A stretch of 64,000 bases of DNA from positions 1 to 64,000 of the forward strand of contig CAUACA010000004.1 of NCBI GenBank assembly GCA_958427355.1. The letters are read 5' to 3'. The DNA is from an uncultured Collinsella sp. (GTDB taxonomy: Bacteria; Actinomycetota; Coriobacteriia; Coriobacteriales; Coriobacteriaceae). The notes beneath the pieces were generated by a model, which was not told where the DNA came from, made no database searches, and worked only from the letters and a program-made list of their open reading frames with translations. Position 1 is the stretch's first letter. Every line of letters starts with the position of its first letter. Below are positions 1 through 8,385 of the stretch, piece by piece. The translations under genes were made by a program, and so were the position numbers.

Positions 1-24
1 CCCGTGGGTTATACCCTAAGAGCA

Positions 25-47
25 AACCACCCTTTTTAAGGGTGGTT
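25..47 (+). terminator. Short hairpin, possible terminator of an upstream gene
   Basis: A perfect 10-bp stem (AACCACCCTT / AAGGGTGGTT) with a 3-nt loop lies at the left edge of the window. No U-run follows, so a terminator role is uncertain. The gene it might serve is outside the window. Confidence 0.4.
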
Positions 48-51
48 CTGA

Positions 52-113
52 TTGCGGTGAAATAAGGACTGTTTTGCCAGTTTAAAGGCTCAACAGTCCC
101 TATTTCACCGCAA
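52..113. repeat. 62-bp palindromic repeat (GCGGTGAAATA family), copy 1
   Basis: Inverted repeat with 22-bp arms, beginning TTGCGGTGAAATA and ending TATTTCACCGCAA, around an 18-nt centre. The same outer arm sequence recurs at 13979-14041, 28216-28278 and 57460-57522. Inner arm bases differ between copies but remain largely complementary. It is intergenic; neither a protein-coding frame nor a known RNA family is apparent. Confidence 0.9.
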
Positions 114-244
114 CTCATGAAGACGCCCCTCAAGCACGGTCCCATCAGGAAAAAGGGCATATATCGACAAAGCGCAATTCAGACCCTTCCAGCTTTGTAT
201 ATGCAGCACCTCAAGATAAACGCGGCGACCCCTTAGTTATCGCA

Positions 245-367
245 GGCCGGGCACAGGGTTACTCTCCAAATCTTTCCGCAGGACGGAGGAGCCCCCGCCG
301 CGCGAAGCGCGCAGCGGGGGCTCCGACATGTCCGAGGACGATTTGGAGAGTAACCCTGTGTCCGGCC
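245..367. repeat. Large 123-bp palindrome with nested hairpin upstream of ftsE
   Basis: The outer arms are 28 bp (245-272 and 340-367) with a single G/T-type mismatch. Inside lies a second GC-rich stem of 11 bp (288-298 with 314-324), capped by GCGCG/CGCGC. The remaining bases between 113 and 471 show no convincing gene; an open frame crossing this palindrome on the minus strand is best explained by its base composition. It could be a structured RNA, a cruciform-forming site or a small mobile palindrome. Confidence 0.85.
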
Positions 368-471
368 GACGGGATCCCTAACCACGCCATGCTTCTTATG
401 TGCAGCAAAGCTAATGCTGCTAAAATACAAAGCGCTCATGTAGTTTAAACGCACGACGATAAGGAGCACCA

Positions 472-1692
472 GTGGGTAACCACTTCCGTACCTCCGGTGC
501 GGGCGATGATGCCCCCAAGACGCAGGCAGGCGTCCAGGGCAGTCGTTTCGCCACTCCGGATTCAGAGGGCCAGCCTGTTGCTCAGGCCCCCGCTCAGCCG
601 GCAGATCAGGCACAGCCGGCATCCGATCCCTTTGCCTACAATCCAACCAGCGATGTCGCGCTTTCCGGCACGGCGGGTTTTGAGCCCGTTCAGGCCGTGA
701 CCGCTCGCGTGGAGCAGCCTCAGGCTGGTGCCGCCACGCCGCAGCCTACCATGGCCGGCATTCCCGACCCCTTGGCCCCTGCGACGCCGGCTCCTCAGCC
801 TGCGCAGTCCGGTCTCTTTGCCGCTATTCCCGACCCCACGCAGCCTGCTGCCCCGGTGGTCGAGAGCGATCAGGCAGCCGAGGTCGCAAGCCTCGATAAC
901 GCGCTCAACAACCCCGATTTTACGTCGGTGTTTGCGCCCATCGATCCGCAGGCCAGCCGCAAGAAGATGGCCAAGCAGGCCGGTGTCGAGCCCGTCATCC
1001 TTATGGAGCATGTCACCAAGATCTATCCGGCACAGCCCAACAAGCCTGCACTCGACGACATCAACATCGAGATCTATCCGGGCGAGTTCGTCTTCCTGGT
1101 CGGTCACTCCGGCTCGGGTAAGACCACGCTGCTGTCGACGCTCAACCGCGACGTCAAGCCGACGAGCGGCCGCATCCTGGTTGCCGGTCAGGACCTCATG
1201 AAGATCAAGAACCGCAAGGTTCCGTTCCTGCGCCGCCAGATTGGCGCCGTGTTCCAGGACTTTAAGCTTCTGCCGCAAAAAACCGCCTACGAAAACGTGG
1301 CGTTTGCCCTGCAGTGCATCGGCAAGCCCAAGGGCGTCATTCGCAGCCAGGTGCCCGAGGTGCTGCGTCTGGTCGGTCTGGCCGATCAGATGGACTCGCT
1401 ACCCGACCAGCTTTCCGGTGGCGAGCAGCAGCGCGTTGCCGTCGCTCGCGCTATGGTCAACCGTCCGCCGCTGCTGATCTGCGACGAGCCGACGGGCAAC
1501 CTCGACCCGGCGATCTCGCTGGGCATCATGAAGCTGCTCGAGCGTATTAACCGCACCGGCACCACCGTGATCGTCGCCACGCACGACCGCGAGATGGTCG
1601 ATAGCATGCACCGTCGCGTGATCGCCCTCGAGGGCGGCCACGTTATCCGCGACCAGGAGAGGGGAGGTTACGGCAACTATGGCACCAACTAA
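472..1692 (+). CDS. ftsE: Cell division ATP-binding protein FtsE with long N-terminal extension
   Basis: ATPase of the FtsEX complex, which couples ATP hydrolysis on the inner face of the membrane to peptidoglycan hydrolase activation at division. The ABC domain starts near residue 178: Walker A GHSGSGKTT near 211, signature LSGGEQQR near 314, Walker B LLICDEPTGNLDP, then the H-loop ATHD. A usual FtsE is about 220-230 aa; this one is 406 aa because about 170 residues rich in Pro, Ala and Gln precede the domain. The GTG start has a good AAGGAG Shine-Dalgarno at the right distance, so the extension is probably translated; an internal ATG at 967 would give a standard-length protein. The gene overlaps ftsX by 14 bp, indicating translational coupling. 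Confidence 0.93.
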   Translation: MGNHFRTSGAGDDAPKTQAGVQGSRFATPDSEGQPVAQAPAQPADQAQPASDPFAYNPTSDVALSGTAGFEPVQAVTARVEQPQAGAATPQPTMAGIPDPLAPATPAPQPAQSGLFAAIPDPTQPAAPVVESDQAAEVASLDNALNNPDFTSVFAPIDPQASRKKMAKQAGVEPVILMEHVTKIYPAQPNKPALDDINIEIYPGEFVFLVGHSGSGKTTLLSTLNRDVKPTSGRILVAGQDLMKIKNRKVPFLRRQIGAVFQDFKLLPQKTAYENVAFALQCIGKPKGVIRSQVPEVLRLVGLADQMDSLPDQLSGGEQQRVAVARAMVNRPPLLICDEPTGNLDPAISLGIMKLLERINRTGTTVIVATHDREMVDSMHRRVIALEGGHVIRDQERGGYGNYGTN

Positions 1693-2599
1693 CGTGGGCT
1701 ACTCCTTCAAAGAGGCAATCAGCCACTTCTTCCGTAACTGGACTACCTCGCTCGGCGCCGTCATCACGATCTTCCTTTCGCTGTTTATCATCGGCCTGTT
1801 CATCATGGGCTCCGCGATGCTGAACTCCGTGATCGGCACCGTCGAGGATCAGGTTGTCATCAACGCGTTCATTAGCGATGACGCCGATCAGGCCGATGTT
1901 CAGGCTTTTGAGGCCGAGCTTAAGACATGGAATAACGTCAAGTCCGTGACCTATAAGGACAAGGACGACGCGCTGGCCGAGTATACGAGCAAGATGTCGG
2001 GTAACGCCGACGCCACCATGAGCGCGCTCGACGGCCAGAACCCGCTGCCCGCCTCGTTTGCGATTGAGATGGACGATCCGTCTCAGGTCGAGAGCACGGC
2101 CAAGAAGCTCAAGAAGAATGCCGACTTCCAAAAGATCGCGGACGACGGCGACGTCAACGCGAGCGTGCTGTACGGCCAGGAGGAAGCGAGCCGTCTGTTC
2201 CAGGTGACCAACTACATCCGTATTGCCGCCGTGGTGCTCGTCGGCCTGCTGACCTTTATCGCGTTCATCTTCATCAACAACACGATTCGCCTGTCCATCA
2301 CGGCGCGTCGTCGTGAGATTGCGATTATGCGTCTGGTCGGCGCCAGCAACGGCTTCATTCGTGGCCCGTTTATCACCGAGGGCGTACTGCAGGCCATTTT
2401 GGGCTCGCTGCTTTCCATCGGCGTTCTGGAGCTGCTGCGCAATCTGATGATTCCGCGTCTGCAGGAGAGCATCGGCTGGATGTCGTTTGCCCTGCCGATG
2501 CAGTACTACCTGGTGACCTATGCTGCGCTGATTCTGGTCGGCGTGATTATCGGTCTCTTTGGTTCTGCCATCGCCATGCGCCGCTACCTGCGCGTGTAG
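1679..2599 (+). CDS. ftsX: Cell division permease FtsX
   Basis: Membrane partner of FtsE. The 306-aa protein has an N-terminal cytoplasmic segment, a first membrane helix near residues 20-45, an extracytoplasmic domain of about 130 residues, and three further helices near 180-205, 228-250 and 280-300, the standard FtsX topology (the FtsX/MacB-like permease domain is C-terminal). The start codon lies inside the end of ftsE, with GGGGAGG just upstream. It carries no ATPase motif. In Gram-positive bacteria FtsX relays the ATPase cycle to a secreted cell-wall hydrolase; no such hydrolase gene is adjacent here. A hairpin follows the stop. Confidence 0.95.
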   Translation: MAPTNVGYSFKEAISHFFRNWTTSLGAVITIFLSLFIIGLFIMGSAMLNSVIGTVEDQVVINAFISDDADQADVQAFEAELKTWNNVKSVTYKDKDDALAEYTSKMSGNADATMSALDGQNPLPASFAIEMDDPSQVESTAKKLKKNADFQKIADDGDVNASVLYGQEEASRLFQVTNYIRIAAVVLVGLLTFIAFIFINNTIRLSITARRREIAIMRLVGASNGFIRGPFITEGVLQAILGSLLSIGVLELLRNLMIPRLQESIGWMSFALPMQYYLVTYAALILVGVIIGLFGSAIAMRRYLRV

Positions 2600-2623
2600 G
2601 CATGCCTGGAACTCATCCCTTCC

Positions 2624-2657
2624 AACGGGTCGTCTCTTATGGGGCGGCCCGTTTTTT
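2624..2657 (+). terminator. Rho-independent terminator after ftsEX
   Basis: An 11-bp stem starting AACGGG and ending CCCGTT, with two G-U pairs, is followed by a run of T residues. It lies 25 bp past the ftsX stop. Confidence 0.85.
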
Positions 2658-2734
2658 GATCCTTAGGGGACGGCAGGAAAGCGAATCATTTGGGTAGACT
2701 CTTTGGAGTTCGCAATCGATAGTTAGGAGGCGCC

Positions 2735-4870
2735 ATGGGGCGCAATAACAAGCATAAGCGTGGAGCTCGCAATAAGCGCGGGCCGGTGCGCAGCGAACGC
2801 CGTCCGAGCCTGACCGGGCGCGTGCAGCTCCATGAGCACAGTGCCTACGTTGTAACCGAAAACGGCGACTACAAGGTCATGGGCCGCGGTAAGCGTGAGA
2901 TCATGGATGGCGATACCGTTGCCGTGAGCATTAAGAACAGCCCGCACGGTGAGCGGCGCGCCGTGATCGAAGGCGTGGTTGAGCGCGCAGCCATAAGCGT
3001 GGTGGGTACGTACCAGACCGCCGGTCCGCTCGGTGTGATCGAGCCGCTCGATTCGCGTTTGAAGGCCGACTTCTTCATTCTGCCCGAGGATACCTCGGCG
3101 GATCGTCTGGGCGTTCACCCGGGTGATGCCGTTGTCGCGCGCATTTTGACCTACCCGACGCGCCTGGAATCGGGCACTGTGACGATCGAGCGCCGCATTG
3201 GCGGAGATGACGCGCCCGATTTGGGCGTTCAATATGTGATGGCGCGTTACGGCTATACCGATAGCTATCCCGAGGCCGCGCTGGCCGAGGCCGAGGGGCT
3301 TTCGCTCGATGTGTCCGCGGCGCTTAAGGACCCGCTCCGCCGCGATCTGCGCGACCGCTTTGTCATCACGATCGACCCAGTCGACGCGCGCGACTTTGAC
3401 GATGCCATTTCGTTGGAGCGCACGCCCGAGGGTGGCTACAAGCTGGGCGTCCATATCGCCGACGTCTCGAACTATGTGGCTTGGGACGGACATATCGATC
3501 TTGAGGCTCGCCATCGTACGACATCGGTGTATCTGGCCGATCGCGTGCTTCCCATGCTGCCCGAACGCCTGTCCTGTGACCTGTGCTCGCTTCGCCCTGA
3601 TGAGGACCGTCTTGCGTTTACCGTCGATATCGAGCTCGATGCGCAGGGTCGCGTGCGGCATTACGATCCGTACCCCAGCGTGATTCGCTCGCGTGTGCGT
3701 ATGGACTATGACGGCGCCGAGGCGCTGCTGGTGCGTGCCGGCGCGGTTGAGTATTCGGTGCTGGAGGGTGCGGCCGAGGATGTTGCGGCTGCCGAGACCT
3801 CGCGCGAGGAAGCGCTTGAGCGCGGCCTTGCGTGCGAGGAGGCCGCCCGCGGCTACAACGTCGACCTCGGCGATTTCCTTGTCGCCGCCAACGAACTCGC
3901 CGAACTTCGCCGTCGTATTCGTCGCGCCCGCGGCTCAGTCGATTTTGACACGGCCGAGATTCGCGCTCTATTGGATGAGGACGGAGTGCCCGTGCAGATT
4001 GTGGCGCGTGAGCGTTCGTGTGCAACGTCGCTTATCGAGGAGGCCATGCTGCTCGCCAACGAGTGCGTTGCAGAGTGGCTGGCTGACCGCGACATTGAGG
4101 CTTGCTATCGCGTGCATGAGGATCCGAGCCCCGATAGCCTGCACGGTGCCGCCGTTGCGCTGGCGCAGCTAGGCATCATCGACGATCGCCGTGCTGCCGG
4201 TATTGCCCTGGGGAGCCCCGATGAGCTGCAGGCTGCAGTTGATGCTGCCGCCGGTACGGCCAACGCACCGCTCGTCAACACGCTGCTTCTGCGCAGCATG
4301 CAGCGCGCGCTGTACAAGCCGCGCAACGAGGGCCACTTTGCGCTCGCCGCGCCGTGCTACTGTCACTTTACGAGTCCCATCCGTCGCTACCCCGATCTGG
4401 TGGTGCACCGCGTGCTCAAACTGCAGTTGGCCTATGAGCAGCTCGGCGGCAAGGACGCCTTGGTCCGTACGCCGCGGCTGATCGGCAAGGGGCGCGAGTC
4501 GCTGCCGCGCATTCTGCCGCAGATCTGCCGCGCATGTAGCGATGCCGAGCGCGCGGCAGATGCCGCCAGCCATGCGACGCAAAAGATCAAGATTGCCCAG
4601 TACTATGAGGACCGTCTGGGTGAGCGCTATGCCGGAACCGTCTCGTGGGTTAGCAGCATGGGCCTCTTTGTGCGCTTGGACCTAACACAGGTCGAGGGCC
4701 TGGTTTCAATTAAGAGCCTGGGCAACGAGTGGTTCGAGTTTGACGAGGACGCGCTTACGCTGACGGGCGCCGACACGGGGACTCGCTATGAACTGGGCCA
4801 GCGCGTGATTATCGAGGTCTCGCGCGTCAATACCACGCGTGGACACTTGGACTTTAAGCTTATCCATTAG
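2735..4870 (+). CDS. rnr: Ribonuclease R (RNB family 3'-5' exoribonuclease)
   Basis: Processive 3'-5' exonuclease acting on structured RNA, and a partner of SmpB/tmRNA in quality control in other bacteria. The 711-aa protein has a basic N-terminus, cold-shock-type OB regions up to about residue 180, the RNB catalytic core with the acidic motif DPVDARDFDDAISLE near residue 213 and RRYPDLVVHRVLK later, and a C-terminal S1 domain from about 628 (GTVSWVSSMGLFVRL). The start ATG follows TTAGGAGG. The gene stands alone between two hairpins. smpB is in the same window at 13.4 kb but not in the same operon. Confidence 0.95.
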   Translation: MGRNNKHKRGARNKRGPVRSERRPSLTGRVQLHEHSAYVVTENGDYKVMGRGKREIMDGDTVAVSIKNSPHGERRAVIEGVVERAAISVVGTYQTAGPLGVIEPLDSRLKADFFILPEDTSADRLGVHPGDAVVARILTYPTRLESGTVTIERRIGGDDAPDLGVQYVMARYGYTDSYPEAALAEAEGLSLDVSAALKDPLRRDLRDRFVITIDPVDARDFDDAISLERTPEGGYKLGVHIADVSNYVAWDGHIDLEARHRTTSVYLADRVLPMLPERLSCDLCSLRPDEDRLAFTVDIELDAQGRVRHYDPYPSVIRSRVRMDYDGAEALLVRAGAVEYSVLEGAAEDVAAAETSREEALERGLACEEAARGYNVDLGDFLVAANELAELRRRIRRARGSVDFDTAEIRALLDEDGVPVQIVARERSCATSLIEEAMLLANECVAEWLADRDIEACYRVHEDPSPDSLHGAAVALAQLGIIDDRRAAGIALGSPDELQAAVDAAAGTANAPLVNTLLLRSMQRALYKPRNEGHFALAAPCYCHFTSPIRRYPDLVVHRVLKLQLAYEQLGGKDALVRTPRLIGKGRESLPRILPQICRACSDAERAADAASHATQKIKIAQYYEDRLGERYAGTVSWVSSMGLFVRLDLTQVEGLVSIKSLGNEWFEFDEDALTLTGADTGTRYELGQRVIIEVSRVNTTRGHLDFKLIH

Positions 4871-4895
4871 CTAAATCCCGACTCGTGGCGAGAGA

Positions 4896-4927
4896 GCGGA
4901 GGGCGGTCTTTCGGGGCCGCCCTCCGC
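4896..4927 (+). terminator. Hairpin after rnr
   Basis: A perfect GCGGAGGGCGG / CCGCCCTCCGC stem lies 25 bp downstream of the rnr stop. The poly-T tail is weak. Confidence 0.55.
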
Positions 4928-4989
4928 ATTTGAATAGCGGCTACCTTGCCGTCTGCTCGGTCGCCCGCTTACCTGCTATTTGAGAGGTA

Positions 4990-5027
4990 AAACCTACCAA
5001 AATAAACCTGTCCCTTTTGGCAGGTTT
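4990..5027. promoter_or_regulatory. Inverted repeat upstream of serine recombinase (operator or recombination site)
   Basis: Two 13-bp arms, AAACCTACCAAAA and TTTTGGCAGGTTT, with one mismatch, flank a 12-bp centre that itself contains another AAACCTG. The element ends just before the recombinase Shine-Dalgarno. Resolvase/invertase family proteins bind such paired AT-rich half-sites, so an autoregulatory or crossover site is plausible but unproven. Confidence 0.5.
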
Positions 5028-5046
5028 ACAAGAAAGCGGGGATGAG

Positions 5047-5652
5047 ATGGCGACGGTGTACGGGTATGCGCGGGTGAGTTCGCGCGATCAGAATCTGAAT
5101 CGGCAGCTGGATGCGCTGGGCGCCTATGGCGTGGGCTCGGCGAATATTTATGCCGACCATGCGAGCGGCAAGGACTTCGATCGACCGCGTTATCGCGAGC
5201 TGCTGCACGTCCTGGGAGACGGGGACGTACTGGTGGTGCTTTCTATCGACCGACTTGGTCGTAATTACTCCGAGATTCTTGAGGAATGGCGACGCATTAC
5301 CAAGGAGCTCGGGGTTGCCATTGTGGTGTTGGACATGCCATTGCTTGACACGCGCGTCAGGGCCAGCGGCGCGCCGGATGTGACCAACACCCTGATTGCC
5401 GATATTGTGCTGCAACTGCTGAGCTACGTGGCGCAGGTGGAGCGCGAGAATATCCATCGGCGCCAGGCGGAGGGAATTGCAGCGGCGCGGGCGCGAGGGG
5501 TCCGTTTCGGTCGACCTCGCAAGCCGTGCCCTCCTCAGTTTGAGCTGGTGCGCGATAGCTATGAGGCGGGCGATATTACCCGCAGCCAGGCAGCAAAGTG
5601 CCTGGGCGTGTGCGTGGGGACGTTCGATCGCTGGATGCGCGAGGCGGGGTAG
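5047..5652 (+). CDS. Serine recombinase (resolvase/invertase family)
   Basis: Site-specific DNA recombinase of the small serine type, 201 aa. The catalytic domain begins YGYARVSSRDQN with the nucleophilic serine near residue 11, followed by the IDRLGRN motif. A long helix with VERENIHRRQAEG leads to a C-terminal helix-turn-helix (TRSQAAKCLGVCVGTFDRW). The chosen ATG follows a GGGGATGAG-type ribosome site; an in-frame TTG at 5017 has none. No transposon ends or partner genes were recognised, so it could be a resolvase or invertase relic or a domesticated recombinase. The inverted repeat immediately upstream is a candidate target. Confidence 0.88.
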   Translation: MATVYGYARVSSRDQNLNRQLDALGAYGVGSANIYADHASGKDFDRPRYRELLHVLGDGDVLVVLSIDRLGRNYSEILEEWRRITKELGVAIVVLDMPLLDTRVRASGAPDVTNTLIADIVLQLLSYVAQVERENIHRRQAEGIAAARARGVRFGRPRKPCPPQFELVRDSYEAGDITRSQAAKCLGVCVGTFDRWMREAG

Positions 5653-5756
5653 GGGTTTGCGTCGCTTTGTCGCTTCCTGTTGCGATTCAAATTTTGATAC
5701 GGTGACGATGCCATTTGGGGCTACACTCGCTGATATTCAAAAAAGGAGGTTGGCCC

Positions 5757-6338
5757 TTGGCGCGCGTAAAACAAATAATCGGATGGACCGCAATTGTTCT
5801 GTTCGTTGCAACGCTGGCGGGCATCTGGGTGCTGACGGAGCAAAATGCGGTGGAGACGTCGTTGCTGAGCGAGTCCACCGCGCGTGTGGTGGAGGGTCAG
5901 GCTACGGGCGTTCAGGCTGCTGATGCCACGGGTGAAGCCCAGACAGAGAACGGAATGACCGGGGGCGCCGATTCGGCTGCCTCGAATGTCCGGTCTGGCC
6001 GACTTGCTTCCATTCGCATGTGGGTGGGCACAAACGTCCGTCGCGTTGCCCATACCGTAGAGTTTTTCTTCGTCGGATTATTCGCCTCCGTGGTCGTGGT
6101 TTGCCTTTCCAGGCGTCCGTGGAGCGTATGCTCCCGTTGCGTGCCCGTATTGCTCTTTTGCGCCGCCTGCTCCGTTGGCGATCAGGTGCATAAGATCTTT
6201 GTTCCCGGCAGGCATTTCGACGTTATCGATTTAGGATTCGATGCTGCGGGCTATGTCACCGCCATGCTGTTGGTATTGCTGGCAGCGGCGTTGGTGCGCC
6301 ATGCGACTCGGCCGATCGGCGCCCATGCGAGGCGCTAG
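5757..6338 (+). CDS. VanZ-like family membrane protein
   Basis: Small integral membrane protein of the VanZ-like family, named after the teicoplanin-resistance accessory gene; the biochemical role of most members is unknown. One membrane helix lies near the N-terminus, followed by a low-complexity loop of about 60 residues. Next come the family hallmarks: RRVAHTVEFFFVGLF, then DQVHKIFVPGRHFDVIDLGFD and a final helix. The true start is most likely TTG at 5757, because AAAAAAGGAGG lies 7-8 nt upstream; an ATG-less longer frame is possible. The gene is monocistronic, with a terminator 80 bp downstream. It is not evidence of glycopeptide resistance by itself. Confidence 0.75.
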   Translation: MARVKQIIGWTAIVLFVATLAGIWVLTEQNAVETSLLSESTARVVEGQATGVQAADATGEAQTENGMTGGADSAASNVRSGRLASIRMWVGTNVRRVAHTVEFFFVGLFASVVVVCLSRRPWSVCSRCVPVLLFCAACSVGDQVHKIFVPGRHFDVIDLGFDAAGYVTAMLLVLLAAALVRHATRPIGAHARR

Positions 6339-6419
6339 CCGGTAACAAACCCGTTTCTGATAATGCAACCTCGTTGAATTATTTTGTGTCGCGCGTATTT
6401 CCGAGCGGTCGGATTTGAG

Positions 6420-6446
6420 GGGCGAGCGGTAGAACGCTCGCCCTTT
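6420..6446 (+). terminator. Terminator after VanZ-like gene
   Basis: A GGGCGAGCG / CGCTCGCCC stem with a 6-nt loop is followed by TTT. Confidence 0.6.
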
Positions 6447-6468
6447 GTGCGCCACGATGCGGCACAAT

Positions 6469-6497
6469 GTACCGCAAAAGCTGTTTGTATCCGGTAC
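6469..6497. promoter_or_regulatory. Candidate operator upstream of murR
   Basis: A perfect 6-bp inverted repeat GTACCG / CGGTAC with a 17-bp centre lies 45 bp before the murR start. RpiR-family regulators bind paired half-sites near their own promoters. The match is short, so the call is tentative. Confidence 0.3.
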
Positions 6498-6542
6498 GAA
6501 TCGTTCGTTGGTCTTTAATTCTTCTCAACGGAGGTGTTTGAG

Positions 6543-7394
6543 ATGGCAAACGGATTGCTTTTGCGGCTTCGCGAGCGTGAGCTCAGCGCGAGCCCGGCGG
6601 AACGCAATGTCATCGCATATGTAAGCGCTCATCCGCACGAGGTGGTCGGGCTGTCCGTCCGCGGTCTTGCCGATGTCACGTTCTCCTCGCCCTCGAGCAT
6701 TTTGCGCTTTTGCAAGCGTTTGGGTTTTGCGGGCTACAAGGAGTTCCAGCGCGAACTGATTGCCGAGCTGGCGCTCTTAGGTGACAAGAAAGACATAGCC
6801 CTCGAGGACATCTCCATGGATGACAGCGTCGAACGTATCGTGGGGAAGGTGATGAAAAGCAACGTGCGCACGATCGAGGCGACGGCGCGAACGCTCGATT
6901 ACACCGTCTTGGAGCGATGCGCGGCCCGTCTTAAGCGGGCACGCGCGGTCAATCTGTTCGGTATTGGTGCCTCTCGTTTGGTCGCGCACGACCTGGCGCA
7001 AAAGCTCATGCGTGTCGACAAAGAGTGCCATCTGTACGACGACTGGCATGATCAGCTCTTATGTGCCAAGAACATGCATGAGGGCGATATGGCAATCGCC
7101 TTTAGCTACTCGGGCTTGACGCAAGAGGTGCTGGACTGCACCGCCGAGGCTCAACGTCACAACTGTCCCGTTGTGGCCGTTACCAAAGTAGGTGGATCAT
7201 CCAAGCTTGCCACCATGGCCGATGCCGTGCTCGGCGTCGCTGCGAGTGAACCCTTGGTCCGCAGCGGTGCCATGGCTTCGCGTATGGCCCAGCTTATGGT
7301 TGTCGATGCCCTGTACGCTGCTTACGTTGCCAGCGACTACGAACGGGCGACGCATGTCATAAAGCAAAACTACATCGAGAAACAGGAAAGATGA
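6543..7394 (+). CDS. murR: RpiR/MurR-family transcriptional regulator
   Basis: Sugar-phosphate-responsive regulator, 283 aa. An N-terminal RpiR-type helix-turn-helix occupies about residues 1-78 (FSSPSSILRFCKRLGF) and a SIS sugar-isomerase-fold sensor domain follows from about 125 (AVNLFGIGASRLVAHDLAQK). In MurR the ligand is MurNAc-6-phosphate, the substrate of MurQ encoded next door, so this is the likely local regulator. The ATG is chosen because AACGGAGG lies 8 nt upstream; an in-frame GTG at 6534 overlaps that site. murQ follows within 10 nt. Whether it represses or activates cannot be told from sequence. Confidence 0.85.
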   Translation: MANGLLLRLRERELSASPAERNVIAYVSAHPHEVVGLSVRGLADVTFSSPSSILRFCKRLGFAGYKEFQRELIAELALLGDKKDIALEDISMDDSVERIVGKVMKSNVRTIEATARTLDYTVLERCAARLKRARAVNLFGIGASRLVAHDLAQKLMRVDKECHLYDDWHDQLLCAKNMHEGDMAIAFSYSGLTQEVLDCTAEAQRHNCPVVAVTKVGGSSKLATMADAVLGVAASEPLVRSGAMASRMAQLMVVDALYAAYVASDYERATHVIKQNYIEKQER

Positions 7395-7404
7395 GGTGAA
7401 TGAA

Positions 7405-8328
<924 letters not shown>

Positions 8329-8385
8329 GTGCGCGGCGTGAGCTGATATGACATCCAGACGAGATACCCAATACAAGGAGGAGTT

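Noticed and set aside
233..646. 137-codon minus-strand frame upstream of and into ftsE
   Set aside because: It runs through the long palindrome and the ftsE start and has no ribosome site or homology I can see.
5757..6338. Glycopeptide-resistance gene vanZ
   Set aside because: Only the broad VanZ-like domain is present; no vanA/H/X or regulator genes are nearby.
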